Assembly: GCA_031308135.1 (NCBI GenBank)
Contig: JAHLJT010009436.1
Coordinates: 221,045,286-221,109,285, forward strand
DNA from: Acheta domesticus
Lineage: Eukaryota; Arthropoda; Insecta; Orthoptera; Gryllidae
DNA length: 64,000 nucleotides
Direction: 5' to 3'
The notes below the pieces were generated by a model, which saw only the letters and a program-made list of their open reading frames with translations, did no database searches and was not told where the DNA came from. A program made the position numbers and the translations under genes. This document shows, in pieces, positions 1 to 16,689 of the stretch (position 1 is its first letter; the number at the start of each line of letters is the position of its first letter).

Positions 1-1363
1 CCTACTTTAAAAGCAAGATGAAAGTACTCCATACTCTCAGCCAGCACAGTGCAAAGAAAGGCACATTTTGCCAAAGTGGCCGAGGCAAGGCAACTCAACT
101 GATGTGAAGCAGGATTTACTTGCTATAAAATACATTCATTTCCAGAGTTAACATTAATTCATACTTAACAACTCAGTAAGAGACAACTAATGGCCAGATT
201 TTAAATAGAATTCTGTTTCTTCCTTTTATGTACTCCAGAATATTTAAAAACACTTCTAATATTTCCATTTCAGGTACAAGACTGAGAGTTTTTGACTTTT
301 TTCAACATTTTATTTTTTAAATAAATAAAAACAAGATGTTACCAAAAATAATTTCAGGACTTTAAAGAAAGTTGTGCCAAGATTGATTGTAGGTGTTCTG
401 CATTGCAGACTACCTCAAATGAAACTAATTAGCTGAAAGGGAGCAGCAATTATAGGAAAAATGGACTTGGAAAAAACAAAACAGAAATAGCAAGAAATCA
501 GTTCTTTTCTCTTTTTAATTCTGTTCATTTTTGCAATGTTCCCAAGCCTTATTAGGCATTGAATTCTCCTCTCTGAACTTGCGTTGATACTTTCATAGTC
601 CAGAAACAAAGTTACTTGAAGTGTGAAATTTTAGTTTCAACACAACTAACTTGGTTTAATAACATGGTGAATGTGATGAAATACAACTTTTCTTTTTTCT
701 TCAAATGAACAATGAAATAACATCTTGTTTTTAATACATCTCTACTCCTTTTTTATGACCTTCTTTGGAAATTATTGCCTTCCTTTATAAATTTTTAAAT
801 TAATATTTTCCTCTTAACAATTCAACCTCTAGATGTCTTTTACTTTAAAATGTAGTAATGAATAGGCAAAAGGTATTCAAAGAAATACAATTGACAATGA
901 AAAGACAAAATGTTTAGAATAGAGAAACAAGAAAAGAAAAAGAAAAAGAGAGAGAGAAAAAAAATAATAAAGGCATGACATTATTGCAAAACAAACACTA
1001 AGTATAATCACACTGTACACTACCTAATTATTAGGGACTGGATTTATATGTACTAATATAAATATATATAGTAATCTACAAAATATGTTTGCATTTATGC
1101 AGTAAAAACTTTGAAAAATGTACATTAAAATACATCCCATAAAGTACATTTACATTTACCGATCATAATCATAGTTTTTACATACAGTACATTCATCAGG
1201 TACTTTACTCTTACTATACAACACAACGAATTTTGAAGAGTAGCTTTAGTTGGTTTCCACCACAGTGGAATGTCTGCCTCTAAACACACTTAACAATTAG
1301 CTTTAGAATTATATTTGATCACAATTTTGAGAGCCCCTTAACAACCATCTTCATTCCATGGAA

Positions 1364-1447
<84 letters not shown>

Positions 1448-1940
1448 TAAAAAGGTTCTTAATTTTCTGCAGCCTGTTTCAATCATATTTCTAGAGAAAC
1501 CGCCCCTCTTTAACTATTTGGAGTTGAAGTCATCAACATTATTACAAGATAGACTCGACAATATGTAATACTTTAAAAAATGGTGATTTTTCCTGTTAAA
1601 TACCATGCAAAATTCAGATACAGGAAATTTATTGTGGTGCACCATGCTTATAGAGATGCACACATTCCAAAATTGAAATAAATTTAATAAATAAATCTCA
1701 GTTACAATAACTCATTTTTAAGCCAAATATGCATAGTTATTTATGCATAGGAAAATATGCATAGTATTTGCAGAACTAAGAAAACAGGTACAATACGCTA
1801 GATATACACCTCAAAATCATATTGGAAATCGGATGTTTCATCCACATACCAAGTGAGCGCACTTTCTGCATATTGGAGGAAAATTTGCATTTGCATAGAA
1901 ATCCAGTCCCTACTAATAACATGCAATAAAAAACGCATAC
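1..1940. other. AT-rich sequence, probable ZSWIM8 intron; no exon seen
   Basis: No segment similar to the next ZSWIM8 block could be found here on the minus strand, so this is read as the intron following the large exon. It is AT-rich with an (AT)n tract at 1369-1437. A sequence at about 1033-1080 (agggactggatttatatgta) resembles the termini of the hAT elements near 30-33 kb and may be a solo end. Confidence 0.6.
1369..1437. repeat. (AT)n microsatellite
   Basis: An uninterrupted AT dinucleotide run of about 68 bp, followed by aaataaataaata. Confidence 0.98.
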
Positions 1941-7414
<5,474 letters not shown>

Positions 7415-7543
7415 CTGCAACACGCGCACAGCATGTCACGCCACGCGCCACCGTTTGCGCTTGCGACAGGCGGATGTGATACACACACACACACACACGA
7501 TTGAATAAATAAGGTATTGCAAATCTCTTCGAAAAACGTTGAA

Positions 7544-8085
7544 ACCGGGAGAGATGGCTCAGTGCATCAGCTGATGTCACTGCAGTCCCTCTGACCGGAG
7601 GTCCTAGGACTCCACTCGCCACGGCGGCGGGAGTTTGGACACTAGCTTGTCAGCTAGGTCGAATTCAGTCGCTGTCTGGAGGAGAATTCTGGCGGCCGGC
7701 TGCTCTGATCGGTAGTTTTCCGTGGTTTCTCCGATCAATACCAGGCGAATGCCGGAGCAATACCCTAACAAACGGGCCACGGACCGCGCGCGATCTATCC
7801 TTTATGTTCCTTGTCCTATTCTCACCACTTACACAATTCCAATGACATGCACTCCACTACCACACATGCCGGGAGACCGGTCGGCAGCTGAGAGCTTGTC
7901 TCGGCTGGGGCCGTGCCCCGCTGGTGAGAGATACGTGGTTGATGCTAGTCCACGGTAGAGCAGCGCCGGATCTCGCCATCCAGCGGGGAAAGATCACCTC
8001 TACCTCCCGATGAAAAAACACACACTACACTACCGGGGCTAATGACCTCTGTAGTTGACGCGCCCGAAATCACGAACAATCAATC
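7544..8085 (+). mobile_element. tRNA-derived SINE, full-length copy with 12-bp TSD
   Basis: It is flanked by identical direct repeats aaaaacgttgaa at 7532-7543 and 8086-8097. The head carries a pol III A-box-like TGGCTCAGTGC (7555-7565). The B-box region (about 7595-7611) lacks a few bases present in the 23.2-23.8 kb copy, which reads GGTTCGACACC. The body contains ccaggcgaatgccggagca, a motif I believe recurs in SINE bodies of other insects. The tail is caatcaatc. It lies upstream of the visible ZSWIM8 exons, in sense opposite to the gene. Confidence 0.85.
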
Positions 8086-8436
8086 AAAAACGTTGAACAA
8101 ATCAAAACTAAAAAACATGGCATTCTGTTGAGGCATTCTGAATGTCTTCAACCACGTTTTCAGCTACACACACACACACACACACACGCTAATTTATTTC
8201 GAACTGGGGAATATAAATATTACACACATTTTACTTTCTGAACAGAGTAAAATATTCAAAATGAATTTAAATCACAACCACTAGGTATTATCATACACTG
8301 TCAGAAATTTCCGCATTACTTTTAATGTAAAAGTACATTAAAGTAAGTATCATGTACGTAAATGAAATCTAATGTACACGTACGGTAACTTTAAAATACG
8401 TTAAATGTAATGTACGTATACAATTAAATTTACTGT

Positions 8437-8966
8437 GTGCGTGTACGTTAAATTTACTGTACGCGTAAATTAAATTTACTGTATGCGTAAATTAAATTTA
8501 CTGTATGCGTAAATTAAATTTACTGTATGCGTAAATTAAATTTACTGTATGCGTAAATTAAATTTACTGTATGCGTAAATTAAATTTACTGTATGCGTAA
8601 ATTAAATTTACTGTATGCGTAAATTAAATTTACTGTATGCGTAAATTAAATTTACTGTATGCGTAAATTAAATTTACTGTATGCGTAAATTAAATTTACT
8701 GTATGCGTAAATTAAATTTACTGTATGCGTAAATTAAATTTACTGTATGCGTAAATTAAATTTACTGTATGCGTAAATTAAATTTACTGTATGCGTGTAT
8801 ATTAAATTTACTGTATGCGTGTCCATTAAATTTACTGTATGCGTGTCCATTAAATTTACTGTATGCGTGTACATTAAATTTACTGTATGCGTGTACATTA
8901 AATTTACTGTATGCGTGTACATTAAATTTACTGTACGCGTGTACATTAAATTTACTGTACGTGTAA
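8437..8966. repeat. 22-bp / 24-bp minisatellite
   Basis: About 16 nearly identical units of gtaaattaaatttactgtatgc (22 bp) run to ~8790. They are followed by about seven 24-bp units in which gtaaatt is replaced by gtgtacatt or gtgtccatt. Each unit contains the palindromic core aaattaaattt. Both strands are open for short stretches, an artefact. Confidence 0.97.
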
Positions 8967-9094
8967 ATTAAATTTAATTTACGTACATGATACTAACTTT
9001 AATGTACTTTTACATTGAAATTACTGTATGTCTGCATGAAATTTACTGTACATGTACTAACTTCCAAATTTAAAATTTGTTCAAATAATTGTCA

Positions 9095-9175
9095 CCCCGA
9101 CTGGGATTTAAACCTGTCTCTCCTGGTTTACGCCCACTTGCTCTAACCACTATCCTATCGAACCATCAATTCTTT
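9095..9175 (-). repeat. tRNA-like SINE head fragment
   Basis: The minus strand reads TAGGATAGTGGTTAGAGCA (A-box-like), then ~35 nt later CAGGTTTAAATCCCAG (B-box-like, compare GGTTCRANTCC). The acceptor stem does not pair, so it is not a functional tRNA gene. A second A-box-like AATAGCTAAGTGATTAGAGC lies on the minus strand near 9325-9350. Confidence 0.5.
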
Positions 9176-9216
9176 GAACACGTGTTCTTAGGCCTGATGA
9201 ATTGCCCTTTGGGATT

Positions 9217-9299
9217 TATGCAATTGTCACATTTTTGGACGCGTTTACGCCTGGAAATATGTCCCGTAAATGTAAAGAATACTAAGTTCTGATCTTGGT
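9217..9299. repeat. Internal direct repeat, copy A (partner at 9970-10062)
   Basis: attgtcac..tttggacgcgtttacgcc.ggaaat...gtaaa.agtactaa.ttctga recurs at 9970-10062 in the same orientation with about 80-85% identity. Both lie within the TA-flanked element. Confidence 0.8.
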
Positions 9300-9473
9300 A
9301 ATCTAAGGTGCTCTAATCACTTAGCTATTGCGACATCAAATTGCTTCAGCAGGTTCTTAGGCGTAATGTATTGCCCGCTATGATATGTATAATATATTCT
9401 TTACGTCTACGGAACATATTTCTTTAGACGTAATATACATTAAATATGTACTAACTCTACAGAATTATGTATA

Positions 9474-9964
9474 TCATATATATTATTTTCGTTAAAACCG
9501 TGAATTTGTTGTCCCTCCTACTCGGCTCATAGTGAACGGATTTTAACAAATGAGGTACCAAAAAAAAGATAAAAAAATCAGGAATGGAGGTCACTAAATA
9601 TTGCAAATCACGAAGCTTTTCGTTATTAATAAAATGCTAGGAAACTTTTGTTGTTTGAACTTTGCGGCTGGGATAGTTAGCGTGCCCTCCGCGCGCTGCC
9701 TGTCAAGATGGCGGTTATGCGCACACCATCCGCCACAGGAGAACTGACGTGGTTGTCGCATGTGAATCGAAGCGGCGGGAAGCGGAAATCTGTTGTGCGT
9801 TCCGTAAAGACAAACATGTGTGCGACTATTTATCAATTGTGTTGTAAGTGTTCAATGTAAAATTTTGTGTATGTTCTTATATATCTTTTATGTGATATCT
9901 ACGTTCTGTTTTAACGTCCTACAGGTTTCCCTTCAGTGCGATGTAATCGCACGGGTTCAGCTAG
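9474..9964 (+). mobile_element. Non-autonomous Helitron, nested
   Basis: The 3' end has the Helitron signature: a perfect 6-bp hairpin GTGCGA-tgtaa-TCGCAC (9936-9952), then gggttcag and CTAG (9961-9964), followed by T. The 5' end is placed at the TC of tcatatatattattttcg (9474), preceded by A, giving an A|T target. The interior (gtgaacggattttaacaaatgaggtacc) is of the kind seen in insect Helitron families. No Rep/helicase is present in 491 bp. The 5' boundary is less certain than the 3' one. Confidence 0.72.
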
Positions 9965-10641
9965 TTATTTATAATTGTCACTACTTCTTCACCTCTTTGG
10001 GACGCGTTTACGCTCGGAAATGTTTCGTAGCTGTAAAGAGTACTAAATTCTGACATTGTTACAATGACAAGTCTTTGAAAAAATTTAAATATTTTCGGAG
10101 AATTTGAAAAAATTGTTAACTAAAGAATTAGCATACCATGTACATCGCTACAATTTTATTATACAGTTTTTACAATTTTATTTGTTACCAATTTGAATGT
10201 AAATACGAATTTTAAACATTTATATTTTTTTGTATACATGTTGAAAATATATTTTAAATTTACTATACGTAAGTTCCAATAGCTTAAGAAAATATTTCTA
10301 AAACCTACACTGATTTTAATTTAAACATTAAATTTAATGTACAACATATTAATATCGGTTTAATTTATAAGGTACATAACGTTTAATGTAGTCCTACTCT
10401 AAATCTACATTGATTTTAATTTTAACATTAAATTTAATGCACAAACACGTTAAAATCGCTTTAACGTACACGGTACATTAAATTTAATGTACTGCATTAC
10501 ATTAAATCTACATTGATTTTAATTTACACATTATATTTAATGTACATGTACATCAATATCGTTTTAATGTACACGGTACATTAAATTTAATGTGAAAAGG
10601 TGCATTGAACTACATTAAATTTAATGTAATTTCTGACAGTG

Positions 10642-11640
10642 TAGCATATAGTAATCCAATACATCTCGCCCTTTGGCAAATGGGATTCAAATATCCTCAC
10701 ATTTTTTTAAATCTCTTTGGTTGAACAGTTACTAGTACGCTACCCTGCAAATAGCCATGGGATTAAGTCTCTGCCGTGATTTTGTTGAACGTAAATATTT
10801 CTTCAGTTATCGCAGAGCCCTAAGATGCATTCAAATTCGCAACTTGAAGCTGCATTAGTCTCACCAATATATCAACATTAATGAATAATTCGCGAACTTC
10901 ATTTTTCGTAGAAACCAAAACATCTTTTGTCTCATTTTACGTAATATCGAAATTGAGTTCGAATTTGGTTTTTATGGATTGTTCATCAATTTTTGGGCAC
11001 AGAGTCACATTGCGTCCTTTGTTCTAAATTTCTAGGGCAACGTTGGAAATCTTAGCAATACGCTCTTCATATACGGAACAGTTTTGTTCATTATGTTTTT
11101 CAAAGAATTTTTTTGTGTAACTAATGAACAAAGATCTGAAACTGCTTTCTTCTCTCTTTGGAATCACTTTCAAGATATCTAAATGCACGATTCTCCCACC
11201 ACTGTCAAAACAAGTTGTTTTGTTAGCCTCAAAACACTAAGTAGACCAATGGCTCCTTCATATCCCTGCTCTGTTAGTTCAATCAGCGCCTTCAGAACAA
11301 ATGGCCATGTGCTCAAAGCTTCATTGATTTGTAACCGCCAGTACAGCCATCTAATGCTACATGAAGACTTGATGGGAACATTATCGACAGGTCTACAGCT
11401 GCGTCTTTATGCTACACTAGGCTTTATCTTTGGTCTTTATTTTTAAAAACATATTCCGAGCCAGTACTACGAGCACAAGTTTTGGTCGAGCCTGTTATAA
11501 CTAAATTTTCATTAACCACCCGAAAAAAAATTGTTAGATTTACACAAATTCAAATATTAAAAATACGAACTTTTTAGCACAACAGAATATTTGATTCACA
11601 AATTATATGACACTGTTATTGAATATTATATAAACATTTT
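10642..11640. other. AT-rich spacer, no gene recognised
   Basis: Only short frames occur. No repeat boundary or coding similarity was recognised. Confidence 0.5.
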
Positions 11641-12130
11641 CCCGGGCATCCCATGGATGGGGGCCTCCAAGCATCCACTATTTCGCTTTTGGGCGTGCGC
11701 CGGACGCGGTGCGCGGGGCGTGGCGATCCGCCTCGAGGGCACTCTGGCGCAAACAGCGCGGCCAGTTCCGCCAACGCCTGGGGCGGCGGGCGGGGTGGGC
11801 GTGCGGGGTGGTGGTGGGGCGGGGCGGGGCGCAGCCGGGCGGGCGCGGCGGGGCGGAACGGGGCGGGTGGGGCGGAGGTGGGGAGTAGGGCGGGGAGCGG
11901 CGGGACAGGGGGCGTCCACAGAAGGCGCCATCTCGCGTCGCTCATTAAGGGCGCCGCAAGGGCGATTTGAGAGCGAAGCGCTGCGGTTAGCGCTGCTTAG
12001 GCACGGCGCCATGGGGGAGGAAGGGCGGGTGTCCCTTGCGCCGGCCCTTTGAGGCTGGCTGCCCGGGGCGTTGCGCCGAACGCACGCGGCGCCGCTCGCC
12101 TGACTGGGCCGGCCAGCTGGCTGGCTAACG
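11640..12130. promoter_or_regulatory. GC/CpG-rich island
   Basis: An abrupt GC-rich block with a G-rich, (ggggcg)n-like plus strand at 11770-11890, flanked by AT-rich DNA. Frames are open on both strands because of composition. It could be a CpG-island promoter or enhancer; no transcript start or exon can be assigned. Confidence 0.4.
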
Positions 12131-13129
12131 AGGCTCACGCCACGAGGCGACCAGTGCACCACGCCTAGTCCCACTATCCTCTTTTCCTTCTCCTTACTCG
12201 CCGAATTCCCGACCACTTTCTTTGGTGCTTGTTTTTTATTTTCCTCATTTCTTCTTTTCTCAATGCTAATCTTTTTGTCCGCTTCTTCTTCTTCTAATTT
12301 TCTCTATCTCAATTCAAATAAAGAACGCAAGATCTTATTGATAAATGATTCCAAATTTCAATTTTAGACAATCAAATCTGTCCGAAAACAGTCACGTAAA
12401 ATAAAGATAAAAATTGATCAACATATGGTTTATTTTTTCTCCACAACGTATCGGAGATCAAATGCGTCTCCATTCTCAGGTACAAATATTGCAACAAATC
12501 TGATTGTCTAAAGTTGAAATTTCGAATCATTTATCAATAAAATGTATGCCAGAAATCATAATTCAAGTAATTATGAAAACGTAAGATCTTACATTTTTTG
12601 ACCACCTAAAGTAATAGCAGTATTTCAGTGTGTGTAAATCAACGGCCTGAAAAAATAAAAATAGTTATGCACTAAAATAATTTATTTAAAAAAAATATTA
12701 CGCCAAAGTTGAAAAGAATGCAGTGATAGTAACAAGACTTCTAACCATGAGCTGCTGACGCTGAAATATGATGCTATGAAAAATGCAAGATGACGCACGT
12801 TCTCTTGTGTCTTTTGAAGTCTCTTTTCAGAGAAAAAAACAACAACAAACTCTGGCTCTCAATTGTCTTATAAAAGCAATTTTATTATTTCCATATTAAC
12901 TACTAATGACTGCCAATAACCGAGATGTATCAACAAACATAAATGTTAACGACCTCTTTGTGCATTAATCCCTACTTCTCAGTGTCTGAACATAACATCC
13001 CATTATTTCCAACTCAGTCGCCGGCAATGTCAACATTGTCACTTCAGACAATTATGAACTTTGGTACTGCGCGTCTGTGGTTTCAGATTCATTCACACGA
13101 GCCATCCTCACCCGGCAAGTTGCATTGTC

Positions 13130-13720
13130 GATCTTTGCAACTTCTCCCCTTCCCCCCCCCACGCCTCTTCATCTTTCTCGCTCCCTTTCATCGCCCTCCC
13201 TTTCTTTCTCTTCGCGCCGGCTCACGTTCGCTCGTCGTTAACTTCAACTTCAGGGGAAGGGTGCCTCCTCGGCAAATATTTGCATATCCCGCTTCGGATT
13301 CCCACCCTCCGCCCGCTCCGCGCGCCCGCGCCCGCGCCCGCGCCCGCCCTGCCCCTTGCAATTCAGGGCGCGCGGGTTTATTTTCCGCCCCCGCGAATCG
13401 CGCGCCCTGCCGAAGGAGGAGGCGGCGGCGGCGGCGGCGGCGGCGGCCCTTCGCTCGCTCGCCCTTATCTTTCTCATTAGCAGCTCTGCCTCCCGCCCGC
13501 TCGCCCGCCGCGCTTTCTCGCTTTCCAGCCCTTATAAAAAGTTAAATTAAGCGTGCAGGCAGAGGTCCCGGTTCACGCGAGGCGCCGCCGGGCGGGCTGC
13601 GACCGCGCGGGACACCGCGCCCTCCCACACAAACGCGAGGCGCGGGCTTCACTCGCGGATGGGCGCACAGCGAGCGAACGACCCCCGCCTTCCATTTGCC
13701 CACTCAATGTATTTCGCACA
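13130..13720. promoter_or_regulatory. GC-rich island with (CCCGCG)n and (CGG)n
   Basis: It contains gcgcccgcgcccgcgcccgc (about 13321-13345) and a run of nine CGG triplets (about 13420-13448), then cttataaaaagttaaatt at about 13530-13547, a TATA-like stretch at the edge. No coding similarity. A promoter role is possible but unproven. Confidence 0.4.
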
Positions 13721-15049
13721 CGCATGGCAGTTCTCATTAGAACGGGGATGTATTGGAAATAATGATGATATCTCATAAGCGTGAAAAAAAATTCATCTAG
13801 AGAACAGTAGCGCAAGTACGGTTATTCTAGGGGGCCCAGACGACTCAACGATTTATATATGTTGAATTTAAAATGTATTTTTATTTTTCAAATTATAATT
13901 ATTTACAACATATTCAATTCATGTATTACATGACATCCATTTCAGCAGAAAATTAGTTACAAAAATGTATTCGTGATTGAACCATCGGCCTTAGAGTGAG
14001 GGAAAGGTTGAAGCCCGATGACTCCCGCTCTGGGATCGTCAATGAAAGATCACGAGCGAAGAGGCATATAATTATTAAATCATAATCAACATTGTTTTTC
14101 CTTTTAAGTATGTGAGTACGGTTGATGTACTCTGCTTTTTTACCCAATAAAATGTATTTTAATATTAAATTATTTATACACATTTGAACACACTGATTAA
14201 ACATTTAATCCAGCGGTACACGCGCTAGTAAAATATATTAGAGTACATGCGGTGATCATTTGAATTTTAGCTTATCAAGGCACAACAATTGACTTTCGGA
14301 TATTTCAAGTGCAAACCCACACTCAACACATTTACTGTCATTGAAATTTGAAAACATAATTCAAATACAATGTTTAACAATAAAAAAGCAAGATACCTGT
14401 AACAAAATTGTATCAGTGGTAAATTGTACTACCCCGGTCTGCGGTATGCTGTGCGGCATACACTTTTCTTCAGATTATTCTGGTTGACAGCATACAACCT
14501 ACTTAGCGAATATAAAGCTATGGTATCGAGAACCATAACAGAGATTCTGAGAAGGACGGTGTTTTCAAAAATGTCTATCGCTCTCCTTGAACGGAACAAT
14601 AACTCAGTCACCTGAGAGACAGCGGGTGCTGAGTATTAAATCTGTGAATAAAATGTTGGAACATTTTGAAAGGAGAAGTTGTAGAGAAATTGATAAGGTT
14701 TTCTACTTTTGGTTTACCAACATTTAATTCCATATGCGCATTAGTGATCACGAGTTTTAGGCAGGGACCGAATACCGAAATAATAGCGGTAAAGGTATTT
14801 ATACCGGTATAGAAATACCTTTACCTCTATTATACCTTTATTCAAAATACCTTAAAAATACCGGTATAAGACGTCAAATACCGGTATTTTTAGAGGTATT
14901 TTACCTTTATTCGACGTCTATACCGGTAAAATACCTCTAAATAGAGGTATTTTACCGGTATTTTCTCATGAAAATACCGGTATTTTCATGACAAAATACC
15001 GGTATTTCAGTAGAATCATACAGGTTTCGAAGGGAAACAATCTGACGTG

Positions 15050-15525
15050 TGGGCGCGCGAACGCGCGTGTGGGAGCGCGAACGCGCTTGTGGAGTCGTGC
15101 GAGCGTGTAAGGGAACGAACGCGCTTGTGGAGTCGTGCGAGCGTGTAAGGGAACGAACGCGCTTGTGGAGTCGTGCGAGCGTGTAAGGGAACGAACACGC
15201 GTGTCGGGGCGCAAACGCGCGTGGGGTCCCCCGCGCGTGTGGGCGCACGAACGCGCGTGTGGGAGCGCGAACGCGCTTGTGGAGTCGTGCGAGCGTGTAA
15301 GGGAACGAACGCGCGTGTGGGAGCGCGAACGCGCGTGTGGGAGCGCGAACGCGCGTGTGGGAGCGCGAACGCGCGTGTGGGAGCGCGAACGCGCGTGTGG
15401 GAGCGCGAACGCGCGTGTGGGAGCGCGAACGCGCGTGTGGGAGCGCGAACGCGCGTGTGGGGACGCAAACGCGCGTGGGTTGGGCGCCAACGCGCGCGTG
15501 TGGGAGCCCGAACGGGCCACTGATC
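15050..15525. repeat. 20-bp and 38-bp GC-rich tandem arrays
   Basis: At 15311-15460 the unit gagcgcgaacgcgcgtgtgg (20 bp) repeats about seven times. On the left (15083-15200, once more at 15271-15308) a 38-bp unit combines the same start with ttgtggagtcgtgcgagcgt. The core gcgcgaacgcgc is close to a perfect palindrome, so single strands can form hairpins. Confidence 0.93.
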
Positions 15526-15633
15526 GGACATTAACTTTTGTTCCTAATCCTTTCGCCTTAAATACACACTCTTTCACGCTCTACACTATTAGACCTCAGG
15601 AGACTAGTCAAAGTGTGTTCCTATTAACGATTG

Positions 15634-16025
15634 AATGATTATAAGTGATTCCGAGCGCGGCAATTGCTAACCCCGTAAGTGCAGGGCGTTTTCTACGAGA
15701 GGTGGGAGTGATCTTCCTCACTGCATGGCAAGATCAGGCGCCGACGTACCGTCGATTAGCGGGATTTCCCTCAACCAGGTATCTCCCACCAGCGCCCCCC
15801 TCCCCAGCCGGCAAAAGCTCCCGCGCGGTCTTCCGGCATGTATGGCAGTGTAATGCATGCTAGTGTAAGTGTAAGTGAAGGGGTGAGGATAGGACAAGAG
15901 GAAGGAAAGATCGCGCGCGGTCTGTGGCCCGTCTATTAGGGTACTGCTCCGGCATTCCTCTGATATTGTTCGGAGAAACCAAGGAAAACTACCGATCAGA
16001 GCAGCCGGCCGCTAGAATTCTCCTC
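15634..16025 (-). mobile_element. SINE copy, truncated, minus orientation
   Basis: The plus strand from gattccgagcgcggcaattg to cggccgctagaattctcctc parallels the 23.2-23.8 kb copy and is the reverse of the 7544-8085 copy. The tRNA-like head is missing: the similarity stops at 16025, where an inverted segment begins. Confidence 0.75.
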
Positions 16026-16073
16026 GGCCCGCGCGCGATCTTTCCTTCCTCTTCCTTGTCCTATCCTCACCCT
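16026..16073 (+). repeat. Fold-back segment of the adjoining SINE
   Basis: ggcccgcgcgcgatctttcc ttcctcttccttgtcctatc ctcacc is the reverse complement of 15880-15928 (ggtgaggataggacaagagg ...). It gives ~47-bp arms around a ~100-bp loop. Confidence 0.85.
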
Positions 16074-16508
16074 CAAAACTCATAAATATGAAATTTAAGT
16101 GCTGTGAAGTATGGCAAGTAGTTTTTAAAACAATTGCAACGTGCCCCCTCTCGAAGTGCAGACATCGTCGCGCGTGGTCGGGCCTGCGGCCTCTGCCAGG
16201 ATATGACCTTCGACATCAGTTGTGAAAGAACGAAGGCGACAGAAATCTGACATCGGTTGATAAGACTTCACGCAACGTTCCTTGGCGCATTCCGATTCTC
16301 GGAATCAGTTTCCCTTTGTAAGAACTGCGAGGGCTGCGCCGTTGCATAGGCAGTTTCCGGAGGTCAGCGTTTCGACCCACGAGCGTCTCCGGTTCGGCAG
16401 AGGATAACGCACTCGACCTATTAATATCTTTTCGCAGTGAGTAGAATTGAAATATGAGAGAAGGATGTTTGACCGTAGGCCCCAACAAACGCTTTGCCGA
16501 ATGTGTAC

Positions 16509-16509
<1 letters not shown>

Positions 16510-16557
<48 letters not shown>

Positions 16558-16600
16558 GAAAGAGAACGAAAGAGAGAAAGAGAAAGAAAGAGCGAGTGTA
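16510..16600. repeat. (GT)n(GA)n microsatellite
   Basis: tgtgtgtgtgtgtg passes directly into gagagagagagagagag, then degenerate gaaagagaa. Confidence 0.95.
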
Positions 16601-16689
16601 TATAGCGCGTGGGTGCATAGAGCGTGGGTGTATAGCGCATAAGTGTGTAGCGCGCATGTGAGAGGTGCAAGCGTGTGATAGGCGCTCGC

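Larger units (their letters stand above)
8296..10641. mobile_element. TA-flanked DNA transposon carrying a minisatellite
   Basis: Terminal inverted repeats CACTGTCAGAAATT (8296-8309) and AATTTCTGACAGTG (10628-10641) are bounded by TA on both sides. Subterminal regions on both ends are full of acattaaatttaatgt palindromes. Inside are a 22/24-bp minisatellite, tRNA-like segments and a Helitron insertion. No transposase is visible, so it is non-autonomous. The superfamily is not settled; the TA flank suggests Tc1/mariner-like. Confidence 0.75.

Noticed and set aside
1776..1940. Downstream extension of the large ZSWIM8 exon
   Set aside because: A good GTATGC donor follows the conserved KGKRKK block and the residues after it have no family similarity.
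7415..7622. Upstream extension of the ZSWIM8 exon frame to an ATG at 7622
   Set aside because: The frame crosses a clear acceptor, a CA microsatellite and a SINE; family similarity begins only at the acceptor.
8437..8966. CRISPR-like regular repeat array
   Set aside because: Units are contiguous without unique spacers and lie in a eukaryotic transposon; it is a minisatellite.
11591..12216. 150-200 residue ORFs on both strands
   Set aside because: GC-rich compositional frames with no motif and no splice-consistent conservation.
14952..15638. Overlapping His/Arg/Thr-rich and Arg/Gly-rich ORFs
   Set aside because: Translation of the 20-bp and 38-bp arrays in several frames.
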